Shown here piece after piece: positions 46,664-54,609 of a stretch of 64,000 bases of DNA. The stretch covers positions 5,447,001 to 5,511,000 of the forward strand of contig OY282353.1 of assembly GCA_958295465.1 (NCBI GenBank), written 5' to 3'. Each line of letters opens with the position of its first letter. Positions within the stretch are counted from its first letter, which is position 1. The DNA is from an uncultured Gammaproteobacteria bacterium (GTDB lineage Bacteria > Pseudomonadota > Gammaproteobacteria > HK1). Under the pieces are notes generated by a model. The model saw only the letters and a program-made list of their open reading frames with translations. It was not told where the DNA came from and ran no database searches. Made by a program: the position numbers and the translations under genes.

Positions 46664-46882
46664 ATGGCCATGAAGGAAGGGTTTACCGCCGTCATGAAGC
46701 GGTCCGGTCCCTGGTGGATCGGCTGGATCGCAGAGGTTCCCGGCGTGAATTGCCAGGAACGCACGAAGGCCGCGTTGCTGGAAACACTCACGGTGACGCT
46801 GCGCGAAGCGCTGGAGCTGAATCGCCGCGAGGCGACCGCCGCCGCCGGTGAGGACTTCGAAGAGATCTCCATCGCCGTATGA
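46664..46882 (+). CDS. hicB: HicB-family antitoxin
   Basis: 72 residues (an ATG two codons later is also possible). The pattern FTAVMKRSGPWWIGWIAEVPGVNCQERTKAALLETL is the HicB partially degraded RNase H fold. It lacks the C-terminal DNA-binding domain. Overlaps hicA by 4 bases (ATGA). Confidence 0.85.
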   Translation: MAMKEGFTAVMKRSGPWWIGWIAEVPGVNCQERTKAALLETLTVTLREALELNRREATAAAGEDFEEISIAV

Positions 46883-47064
46883 AGCGCCGGGAGTTCCTGC
46901 GGCATTTGCGCAGGAACGGATGCGAGTTGCTTCGAGAAGGTGCCCGGCACTCCTGGTGGCACAACCCTGCTCTGAACCGGCGTTCGGCCGTTCCCCGGCA
47001 TACCGAGATCGATGACGCACTCGCCCGCAAGATTTGCAAGGACCCTGGCGTTGTTCGCGCCTGA
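46879..47064 (+). CDS. hicA: HicA mRNA interferase toxin
   Basis: 61 residues of the double-stranded-RNA-binding-like HicA fold: KRREFLRHLRRNGCELLREGARHSWW. The catalytic His is in ARHSWW. RHTEIDDALARKICKD completes the domain. Order hicB-hicA is reversed relative to the classical operon but is common. The pair lies between the broken HigB/HsdR fragments and hsdM. Confidence 0.9.
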   Translation: MKRREFLRHLRRNGCELLREGARHSWWHNPALNRRSAVPRHTEIDDALARKICKDPGVVRA

Positions 47065-47208
47065 TGATCGGCCCGCGTCGCCGAGGGTCGTGACGAGCCG
47101 TGCCGGTCTTTCCGTCGGCTCTCGCGCTTTTCCTCCCGGCCCTGATCGCGTTCCACCCCGCCCGCATAGCGGCGCGGGAGTCGTCCGCCCGCCGATGAAA
47201 TCCCGGCG

Positions 47209-48813
47209 ATGCCCCTGACCCCCGATCTCCGCTGCGGCATCGACCGCATCCGCGACCATCTCTACGGCGGCGGCTATCCGAACCCGGCACAGAACGCCGA
47301 ACAGCTCAGCTTTCTCGTCTTCTTCTACATGTTCGAAGCGGCGGACGCCGCGCGCGTCCGTGCCGCTCGCCGCCCGAAGGCGTCGCCTTACGCGAGCGTC
47401 TTCGAGGGGCGATGGCGCTTGCGCAACCCCCGCAACGGCCGCGGCCGGAACACGAAGACCGTCCCCTGCGAGCTGCTGCGCTGGTCCTCGTGGGCGAATG
47501 CCCTGAACGGCGAGCGGCTGGTCTCCTGGGTGCGCGAGGAGGTGTTCCCGTTCTACGCCGGGATCGCTGCCGGGGGCGTCACCGACTTCATGGACGGCGC
47601 CCGCCTCGTCATCGACGAACCGACCGTGCTCTCGCAAGTCGTCTCGCAGGTGAACGACCTGCACCTCGAACGGGTGGATGCCGACACCAAGGGCGATCTC
47701 TTCGAACACGTGCTGCGCCAGATCCGGCAGGCCGGCGAGCTGGGCCAGTTCCGCACCCCGCGCCACGTCATCCGCGTCATGGTCCGGCTCGTGGACCCCC
47801 GCCTCGGGGAGACCATCTACGACCCGGCGGCCGGGACAGCGGGGTTCCTGGTCGGTGCCTACGACCATATCCGACTCGCGAACTCGTCGCCGGACGGCGT
47901 CGATGAGGTGGAGGTGGAAGGCAAGACGGTCCGCCGCGGCCTCGGCGACACCCTGAGCCGCGCCGCGGTGCGCCGGCTGCACGAGGCGACCTTCTTCGGC
48001 AACGACGTGGACCCGCAGATGGTGCGGCTTGCCACCATGAACCTGACCCTGCGCGGCCTGGACAAGGTGCGCATCCTGCGTCGCGATGCTCTGACCCGCG
48101 CCCTCGACCGTTCGGCGAAGGCGGAGCTGGGCCTCCCGCCGGAGGGCTTCGACGTCATCCTCGCCAACCCGCCCTTCTCCGGCCGGCTCGACCGGGACCG
48201 CATCGTCGAGGAGGTGAAGGTCGGCAGGACCGCGCAGACGGAGCTGCTGTTCCTGCAATACATGCTGAATCACCTGAAGGAAGGCGGACGCTGCGGGGTG
48301 GTGGTGCCCGAGGGGGTCCTGTTCGGCTCCACCGGCGCACATCGCGAGCTCCGCCGCAAACTGGTAGAGAACAACACCGTCGAGGCGGTGCTGTCGCTAC
48401 CGGGCGGCGTGTTCAATCCCTACTCCGGGGTCAAGACCTCCGTGCTGGTGTTCCGCAAGGGCGGCACCACCGAGCATGTGATGTTCCTGCACGCCGACCA
48501 CGACATACCGATCGAGGAGGACGACCTGCCGGGTCTTGTCGCGTCCTTCCGGGAGCGTGCGGAACGGTGGACCGCCTGGCGGGACCGTGGCCCGGACGGC
48601 GACTGGAAAGAGAAGTGGTGGTTCGCCGACGCGGAAGCGATCCGCGCCGCCGACTTCAATTTGAGCGCGGGGCGTTATCGGCCGCAGAGCCGTGCGCGGG
48701 TGGAGCATCGCGACCCGCTGGAGATCCTCGACGAGCTCAGGGCCATGGAGCGCGAGATTCTGGAGGAGATCGACGAGCTTGCCGATGCCGTGCGGGAGGT
48801 GGTGGGGGAATGA
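47209..48813 (+). CDS. hsdM: Type I restriction-modification DNA methyltransferase subunit M
   Basis: 534 residues. N-terminal HsdM_N helical domain, then the N6-adenine methylase: motif I DPAAGTAGFL at about 205, and catalytic NPPF at 320-323. With HsdS it methylates a bipartite DNA target. The stop overlaps the ATG of the broken hsdS copy (ATGA at 48810-48813), showing the ancestral hsdM-hsdS coupling. Confidence 0.95.
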   Translation: MPLTPDLRCGIDRIRDHLYGGGYPNPAQNAEQLSFLVFFYMFEAADAARVRAARRPKASPYASVFEGRWRLRNPRNGRGRNTKTVPCELLRWSSWANALNGERLVSWVREEVFPFYAGIAAGGVTDFMDGARLVIDEPTVLSQVVSQVNDLHLERVDADTKGDLFEHVLRQIRQAGELGQFRTPRHVIRVMVRLVDPRLGETIYDPAAGTAGFLVGAYDHIRLANSSPDGVDEVEVEGKTVRRGLGDTLSRAAVRRLHEATFFGNDVDPQMVRLATMNLTLRGLDKVRILRRDALTRALDRSAKAELGLPPEGFDVILANPPFSGRLDRDRIVEEVKVGRTAQTELLFLQYMLNHLKEGGRCGVVVPEGVLFGSTGAHRELRRKLVENNTVEAVLSLPGGVFNPYSGVKTSVLVFRKGGTTEHVMFLHADHDIPIEEDDLPGLVASFRERAERWTAWRDRGPDGDWKEKWWFADAEAIRAADFNLSAGRYRPQSRARVEHRDPLEILDELRAMEREILEEIDELADAVREVVGE

Positions 48814-49031
48814 GCGCGCGCCGTGTACCGCTCGGAAAGCTTTGCGAGATGGATCGTCAGGGAATTCAGCCGGACGATCCGCTGACGGCCGAACTTCTCT
48901 TCGTAGGCGTCGAAAACGTGGTCGGCGGCACGGGCATCGCAAGGCACTTCGGTGGCGCATTGCACCGCGGAGCCCGCCCACAGGTATATTCCGGGAAAGG
49001 GCCGATCCTGATGAGCCCGCACGGCGGGTAA
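48810..49031 (+). pseudogene. hsdS 5' fragment
   Basis: Reads RRVPLGKLCEMDRQGIQPDD and FVGVENVVGG, matching the first 44 residues of the intact HsdS at 50204. After about 48940 the frame continues with unrelated residues to a stop. It is the copy coupled to hsdM; the intact gene lies 1.4 kb downstream beyond the inserted unknown gene. Confidence 0.9.
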
Positions 49032-49087
49032 AGCAGGGACGAGGTCTAGCGTCAGATCCGTTCGTACAAAGCCGAAGGAGGTTGGGG

Positions 49088-49981
49088 ATGTCATCGAGAA
49101 AACCGTTAATTGTCCGCATCGTGGTCAAGGGCTCTCCTTCGAAATCCAGTGCAGGCAATTCGTCCAAAGCGCAGGCCATGCTCATGCAAGCATTCAAGTC
49201 AAAAAATTGGCCGGCACTGGCTGCACCTATCCCATTTGCTGTTACACCGGGCGGATTCGTCAAAGCGTCATTTCCGCAGAGCGACAACAGAAAACGGGGA
49301 TGGAATTCAGAGCCGGAAGACTTCCAGCAGCTTGTTCCATGTATGGAGAAGGCTCTGTGGAGAGTAGTTACTGAGGAAGTGTTGATAGCAGCCCGTCCCC
49401 GTGCAAGGTTCTTGACCGTGGGCGTGGATCTAAACAACTTCGGTGTCAAATCGAGAGCGGGTGGATACGCGCACAACACTCACGTGGAAATGGTTGCTGT
49501 CGTGGACACTGACTCCGGCAAGATTGTGTGTCGTACTGGAAAATCCTATCCAGTGACTTGGCAGGAAGAAACACTGGTGCAAGAAACGAATCTGGAATCA
49601 CACCTGTTTCGTTGGGGTAAAAAGTGCGTGCTCGTTTTAGGCTGTCATGATCTGAATATGTTCAGTAATCGTGCCTACAACAATCAAAATCAGAAAGGGT
49701 TGCGGCGGAATCGTTGCGACAAGATGCGAAAATTGGTAAACAAATTCAAACCGGCAATCATTCTGCAACACCCGCATTTCACAGATTCGCCGAGAATATG
49801 GCGGACGGCATGGAGTGGTGCAAGTCAATGGTTACCGTATGGACATACTTATGCTTCTGGCATTGCATATTACAATCCCGAGGGAAACGAACGTGCTTGT
49901 TTGAATGACGTCCTCACCGGGACCCGCTGCTGCGACAACCATGTATCGGATGTGATTGTGAATGGCTATCAACGCGATTGA
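49088..49981 (+). CDS. Protein of unknown function inserted in the type I R-M locus
   Basis: 297 residues from ATG 49088, preceded by a strong AAGGAGG. No export signal or membrane segment. Conserved-looking blocks are FLTVGVDLNNFG (109-119), VAVVDTDSGKIV (136-147), VLVLGCHDLNMFS (181-193) and ILQHPHFTDS (225-234). The alternation of hydrophobic strands with Asp/Asn/His suggests an alpha/beta enzyme, perhaps RNase H-like in its first part, but I cannot name a family. Base composition is clearly more AT-rich than hsdM and hsdS, which points to transfer. It sits between the orphan hsdS fragment and the intact hsdS, in the same direction. Possibly a defence gene carried as cargo. Confidence 0.85.
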   Translation: MSSRKPLIVRIVVKGSPSKSSAGNSSKAQAMLMQAFKSKNWPALAAPIPFAVTPGGFVKASFPQSDNRKRGWNSEPEDFQQLVPCMEKALWRVVTEEVLIAARPRARFLTVGVDLNNFGVKSRAGGYAHNTHVEMVAVVDTDSGKIVCRTGKSYPVTWQEETLVQETNLESHLFRWGKKCVLVLGCHDLNMFSNRAYNNQNQKGLRRNRCDKMRKLVNKFKPAIILQHPHFTDSPRIWRTAWSGASQWLPYGHTYASGIAYYNPEGNERACLNDVLTGTRCCDNHVSDVIVNGYQRD

Positions 49982-50203
49982 TGAAAATATCAACTCAGTG
50001 TGGAACCCATGCGGCAGACCGGCATACGGACAGCTAGGAACGCGGATGACATTGAGCAAGGCAGAAGCTTCACACGCGCCGTCGCTTTACGATCCGGTAG
50101 TATCGACGCACCGGCCGGCCGAGTCGACACCCGCCGATCGCAAGACCGTTTCGACAGCGCACCGGTGGATACGGAATTCCTTGGTGCAGGAGGCGGTAGC
50201 GAA

Positions 50204-51382
50204 ATGACTGCACGCCGTGTACCGCTCGGGGAGCTTTGCGAGATAGATCGCCGGGGTATTCAGCCAGACGATCCGCTGACGGCCGAGCTTCCCTTCGTAG
50301 GCGTCGAGAACGTGGTCGGCGGACGGGGCGGCCTCCTGAACTTCGACACGGATTCGCGCATCGGCAGCCAGAAGAGCACTGCCTTCCGCTTCGACCAGCG
50401 CCATGTCCTCTACGGGAAACTCCGCCCGTATTTGAACAAGGTCGCCGTTCCCGAATTCGCTGGCAGATGTTCGACCGAGCTCGTCCCACTCCTGCCCCGC
50501 AACCGCGTGGACCGCGACTTTCTCGCTCATCTGCTTCGGCGCAAGGAAACCATCGAATTCGTCATGGCCTCGGTGACGGGTTCCCGGATGCCCCGTACCG
50601 ACATGAAGATTCTCATGTCGATGCCGGTCCCTCTTCCTACGCTTGGCGAGCAACGGCGGATCGCCGGCATCCTGAACCGGGCGTCGCGCATCGAACGTCT
50701 GCGCGCACGAACCGCCAACCACCTTCGGGAATTCATACCCGCGCTCTTCATCAAGATGTTCGGCGATCCCATCGAGAATCCCATAAGATGGGAACGGAGA
50801 CGCTTGGGAGGTGTGAGCGAAGTTTATGGAGGCTTGCAGGCCACGAGGAAACGCGCAAACCACCCCTTGAAGAAACCATACCTTCGTGTAGCGAACGTAC
50901 TCCGGGATCAGCTTGTTCTCGACGAGATCAAGTACATCCGTCTCACCGAAAACGAACTTGGCCGAGTACGGCTGCAACGTGACGACCTTCTGATTGTCGA
51001 GGGACACGGAAATCCGGGCGAAATTGGAAGAGCGGCAATATGGGATGGCAGCGTCAAGGATTGCGTGCACCAGAACCACTTGATCCGGGTACGGCCCAAT
51101 CGTGACTCGCTCATCCCGGAATTCGCATGTACATACCTGAATTCGACCTCCGGCCGCCAGCACCTGCTTCGCAGCGGGAAGACAACCTCCGGCCTCAACA
51201 CCATCTCGACGTCCGACGGCAAGGCTTGTGCCCTCTTTGTTCCGCCGCTCGATCTTCAGAATCGATTCGCAGAAGTCGTAGCGGCAGCGCGCGATATTGC
51301 CGCAACTACCGAGGCTGCCCTCGACACCGCTTCAACCCTGAGCGCTTCCCTCATGGCCCGGTTGTTGGGGAATGGCGCATGA
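50204..51382 (+). CDS. hsdS: Type I restriction-modification specificity subunit S
   Basis: 392 residues with two target-recognition domains (about 5-190 and 215-390), each ending in a conserved helical spacer. Landmarks are GKLRPYLNKV, MPVPLPTLGEQRRIAGIL, and VRLQRDDLLIVEGHGNPGEIGRAA. Start ATG 50204 with AGGAGG ten bases upstream. It gives DNA target choice to HsdM. Expression now depends on a promoter or readthrough within the inserted segment because it is no longer coupled to hsdM. Confidence 0.93.
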   Translation: MTARRVPLGELCEIDRRGIQPDDPLTAELPFVGVENVVGGRGGLLNFDTDSRIGSQKSTAFRFDQRHVLYGKLRPYLNKVAVPEFAGRCSTELVPLLPRNRVDRDFLAHLLRRKETIEFVMASVTGSRMPRTDMKILMSMPVPLPTLGEQRRIAGILNRASRIERLRARTANHLREFIPALFIKMFGDPIENPIRWERRRLGGVSEVYGGLQATRKRANHPLKKPYLRVANVLRDQLVLDEIKYIRLTENELGRVRLQRDDLLIVEGHGNPGEIGRAAIWDGSVKDCVHQNHLIRVRPNRDSLIPEFACTYLNSTSGRQHLLRSGKTTSGLNTISTSDGKACALFVPPLDLQNRFAEVVAAARDIAATTEAALDTASTLSASLMARLLGNGA

Positions 51383-51701
51383 TCGACTCCGTTCCCAAGC
51401 CGCATCTGCTCTACTGCACCGATGGCAACCCGAGCCACGGCTGATCGTCATGACGGGCATCGTGGACAGCAGACGGTGAAGCGAGATGATGGATGGAATC
51501 AAGAAGCGCGATACGGCTTCCGGAATCGCCGTTTAGCGTCACCGCCTCAACCGCGGCGGAAGCCTACAGCCAGCTACTCTCTGCGCATGGTCGTCGTGTG
51601 CCCGATGCAAATCGTCGCACGTGTCCGAGTCCAAATTCTACGAGAGTGGAATACATTTTCTGCAACCTGAATATCGGAGGACAGGTCTGTTACGAAATAT
51701 G
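51383..51701. other. Region between hsdS and the CBASS operon
   Basis: About 320 bases, AT-rich toward its right end. It holds the left copy of the direct repeat that flanks the CBASS block (51478-51605). No hsdR follows hsdS. No terminator recognised. Confidence 0.5.
51478..51605 (+). repeat. Direct repeat flanking the CBASS/ImmA block, left copy
   Basis: Starts GAAGCGAGATGATGG and ends with CTGCGCATGGTCGTCGTGTG. The right copy at 55877-56010 matches along the whole length with scattered substitutions, in the same orientation. Confidence 0.8.
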
Positions 51702-52757
51702 TTATTTACAGTCAATAGGTCGTCGGTAGAGCAATGCAGTTTCCGATAGAAACACGCTCGCAACTTGTGTGCCTACAGCATCGAGAGTTTCCGTTGCAGC
51801 GGGTATCAGTTGATCAACGGCCCGTCTCCAATCATCCAGCTCTATAAGTCTATCGATCGGTGGTGGTTCGATTCGGATAACGTGATCTGCGCCGATCAGA
51901 AGGGTGGCCTGCCCCTGTGCGTTGAAGGATTGTAGTTGGACAGCAGTATCGATGATCTGCCGTCATGCAAATTTGCCACCTTCCATTTTGCTGTCATCAA
52001 CTACATACCGATGGGTGCTGCAACCAAGACTGAGGATGTGGATGCGGTCGCGACGCACCGAAAAACAGGAGAGCGCATCAACCAGACCAACCATAATCGG
52101 ATCGTTTGCATATATGCCACCGTCCAGGAATGTGTAACCATCGTCTTCAAGTGGGCGAAAGAACGTAGGCGCCGCCGCAGTGGCCGTCGCTACCTTCGTC
52201 ATGGGTTCATGAGCATCTTTCGTGTAGTCGGGATGGTGTGGTGTCTTGAAGATGTACGTCTCTCCGTATCGTCCATCAGTGGATGGGATACATAGTCGTA
52301 CTTGTGCTGTTCCGAACTCTCGATCGCCGAAGGTTCGGACCAGCAGTCGAATCAGCGCATCACGATCGTAGCGGTATCTGAAATATTGACGCAGATTCCG
52401 AAGCCCATTCCCAATCACACCAATGAATCCTTCCGGTAGGGGCGGAAAGATCTCACCTCCCCGTTTGACGTACAAGTTGCGTATTTCGTTTGTGCCAAGC
52501 CCGGCAGCGAGACCCAGTGCGATGATACCACCGGTCGAGGTTCCGGTAATGAGATCGAAATACTCGACGATCGACCGCCCCCGAATGTGACGTTTTTCCA
52601 ATCCATCCAGGAATGCTGCCGGAAAGACTCCGCGAATACCACCGCCGTCAATGGAGAGAATGCGGAAAATTCGATCTTCGGGCCAGGGTAGCGGAATACG
52701 TTTACGTTTGAGTGCACCGGACGATCGCCTTGGTGATGTCAGGTTATTTCCGGACAT
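51702..52757 (-). pseudogene. capV: CBASS patatin-like phospholipase effector CapV with an in-frame TGA
   Basis: The first 264 codons encode a patatin phospholipase: oxyanion loop DGGGIRGVF, nucleophile GTSTGG (Ser74) and catalytic DGG (Asp212). Codon 265 is TGA (51963-51965). Reading on in the same frame gives 86 more residues (RQIIDTAVQLQSF, ATLLIGADHVIRIE, LDDWRRA) that fit the usual C-terminal part of CapV, up to a TAA at 51702-51704. TGA most likely replaces the TGG (Trp) that relatives have before R-x-I/V. In CBASS the cyclic nucleotide made by the CD-NTase activates CapV to degrade membrane phospholipids. With the stop, a 264-residue catalytic domain may be made, but a normal full-length protein is not. 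Directly adjoins the E2-like gene. Confidence 0.85.
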
Positions 52758-53204
52758 TCAAGTCGTCTCGTCCGGATGTATTCCCCCACCTGTCCACTCA
52801 CCTGTCGCCAGCCACCCTTCGTAGCAGGCAAGCCAGTCAATCGTCCACGGAACGACGGTCGTGGAGATCCTGCGTCCAGGATTCCACTCGCCGGCAGGTG
52901 GATAGTGAAGGCAAAGAAAAGGCCGTTCGGGACAGACCCGATTCGGGTAGTGGTGAGGGATAGGCTCATCCGGATTCCCGGACCGTCGCCGTAACAGGGG
53001 ATTGATGACCATTACAAACGGCGGCGGACGGTGGCGGCCACCCTTTCCATGCTGGCGACATAACGCTATCTGGATGGTATAGGGTTGACACAAGGGTTGA
53101 AGCTGACCTTCCCAACATGCAAGCCACTTCGAACGGTGAATCGTTCGGAAACACGGCCAATCCTGCCGCATGAACTCAATCTGCTTCCTGGTCGTCAAGC
53201 CCAT
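52758..53204 (-). CDS. CBASS E2-like conjugating protein (short type II)
   Basis: 148 residues. The C-terminal half has the CBASS E2 pattern: HHYPN, then a candidate active-site Cys98 in FLCLHYP, GEWNP, VVPWTIDWLACYEGWLATGEW and GGGIHP. No E1 adenylation domain (Cap2) and no JAB deconjugase (Cap3) are encoded, so the operon is of the short type II with a lone E2. Such proteins act on the C-terminus of the partner CD-NTase. ATG 53204 overlaps the CD-NTase stop (TGATG), and the stop directly precedes the capV ATG. Confidence 0.85.
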   Translation of the reverse strand: MGLTTRKQIEFMRQDWPCFRTIHRSKWLACWEGQLQPLCQPYTIQIALCRQHGKGGRHRPPPFVMVINPLLRRRSGNPDEPIPHHYPNRVCPERPFLCLHYPPAGEWNPGRRISTTVVPWTIDWLACYEGWLATGEWTGGGIHPDETT

Positions 53205-54463
53205 CACTTCCACCACTTTTCGCCGCCGTAGAACGTATGCTTCGGCGTTGAACATGCTATCGACGGGGACACTGCTCCCGCTGCCGCGGAGGGAAGCACG
53301 ATCCTCCCTATGCCGCGTTGATGCCGGCTACGTCCACCACGCACATCGTTCCCGAAGCGTCGGTTGAAATCACCGAATGCATCTATCGTCGGTGTTTCAC
53401 CGAATAGTTCTGCCATGATCTTCTGCATTTCTGCGAGATCGCATCCGGCCGTCAGGCGCTCGCTCTTTGTCACGAGATGTTGCAGGTCACGAATGAATAT
53501 GGCTTGATTCGGGAGGGACCCAGGCCACCGATCCGTCAGCACATCCGCATCGCACACCGGGTTCTTCAGGAGAACGAGCGATCTGTTACGCTGTGACTGC
53601 TCGAACACCGACAACATGCTTCTCGCCTGATGCAACAGCTCATGGGACAAGTTGTGCGTCCGATTGGCGTTTTCGGCAACCAGCTTGGCGATCATGATCG
53701 ACGGCGGCTGACGGCCGGACCGAGCCATGTATTGCACGTTGCGCCAGCGCTTCAACAGTTGGAGCACGATGGCGGCTCGAGACTTCCGGGACACCGGTTC
53801 CTGCGGTGGTACGGGTTCGCTTTCCGCGACCTCCACAAGCAACGACCGTTCGTATGCGGCGGTGCGGGCCATGAACGCTTCGGCGAACTGGTGGTCGAGC
53901 GGCGTCACGTCCTTGAACCACTCTGCGAATCCGTACGGGTTGGCGACACATCGGAGGCCCGGCTCCGTTGGCGTCTCCGTCCGGTGGTGGAAGATCCAGC
54001 TCTCACGTTCCAGGGTGCCCGGACGTCGTACTGCGGGCGTTACGTCGATGTGCATGTTGTCGGCATATTCGACGGTGACACATCGGGTTCGCCGTCGTAC
54101 CTTGCCGTGGTACCGGGACCCCGGCTCGCCATCGATGGCCAGGAACAGCAGGTCCAGAACCTGCTCTGGTGCTGTTCCGCCTGGCAGGTCGAGTTGTGCC
54201 ACCACGTCGAGGTCGAACTCGTCGTTGGTCACTCTGGACGCGATGACCGCGCGAATCGCCATGGAACCCTGAGGGTAGAAAAGATCCACGAACCCGGCCA
54301 GTGGGCTCCCATCGCGTTCGATCCAGTAGCTGAGCGCCTTGTAGCGGGCAACCGCCTTGTCGTAGTTGGTCTGGCTGAGTTGGATGCGGATGGCGATGTC
54401 CGCCAGGAGGATGTCGGGGGGCTCGGAAAACGCCGAGCCTTGCCGGGTGGTGAAAGTATCCAT
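53204..54463 (-). CDS. CBASS CD-NTase (cGAS/DncV-like nucleotidyltransferase)
   Basis: 419 residues. The polymerase-beta-like core shows Gly66-Ser67 (QGSMAI), the metal-binding Asp84-x-Asp86 (DEFDLDV) and a third Asp in MHIDVTPAV, followed by a helical C-terminal part. The tail reads HTFYGGEKWWK, with a Gly pair five residues from the end, which is where an E2-mediated linkage could occur. On phage infection CD-NTases make cyclic oligonucleotides; the product cannot be told here. ATG 54463 fits GGAGG eight bases upstream; ATG 54469 is very close. First gene of the operon CD-NTase, E2, capV. Divergent from an XRE-ImmA gene. Confidence 0.9.
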   Translation of the reverse strand: MDTFTTRQGSAFSEPPDILLADIAIRIQLSQTNYDKAVARYKALSYWIERDGSPLAGFVDLFYPQGSMAIRAVIASRVTNDEFDLDVVAQLDLPGGTAPEQVLDLLFLAIDGEPGSRYHGKVRRRTRCVTVEYADNMHIDVTPAVRRPGTLERESWIFHHRTETPTEPGLRCVANPYGFAEWFKDVTPLDHQFAEAFMARTAAYERSLLVEVAESEPVPPQEPVSRKSRAAIVLQLLKRWRNVQYMARSGRQPPSIMIAKLVAENANRTHNLSHELLHQARSMLSVFEQSQRNRSLVLLKNPVCDADVLTDRWPGSLPNQAIFIRDLQHLVTKSERLTAGCDLAEMQKIMAELFGETPTIDAFGDFNRRFGNDVRGGRSRHQRGIGRIVLPSAAAGAVSPSIACSTPKHTFYGGEKWWK

Positions 54464-54550
54464 CTGCATGTCCTCCGTTACGGGTTCCCGCCCTTTCCCG
54501 GGGCGGCTGAGTCTGAAATTGTGGGATCTCGTCCGAGACGATAGCGTCGG

Positions 54551-54580
54551 TTTACAAACATCATCAAATATCTCATTATA
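54551..54580 (+). promoter_or_regulatory. Probable sigma-70 promoter for the XRE-ImmA gene
   Basis: TTTACA (54551-54556), an 18-base spacer, and ATTATA (54575-54580) lie in an AT-rich 140-base divergent region. The XRE-ImmA ATG is 30 bases downstream. The CBASS promoter must also lie in this region, on the other strand. Confidence 0.6.
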
Positions 54581-54609
54581 GGAAACAGTCTGTCAAGGGG
54601 AGATGGTGG

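Noticed and set aside
51963..51965. TGA in capV read as Trp by a changed code or as selenocysteine.
   Set aside because: TGA ends many intact genes here (groEL, hsdM, CD-NTase), so it is a normal stop. No selenocysteine-type hairpin is evident and the expected residue is Trp.
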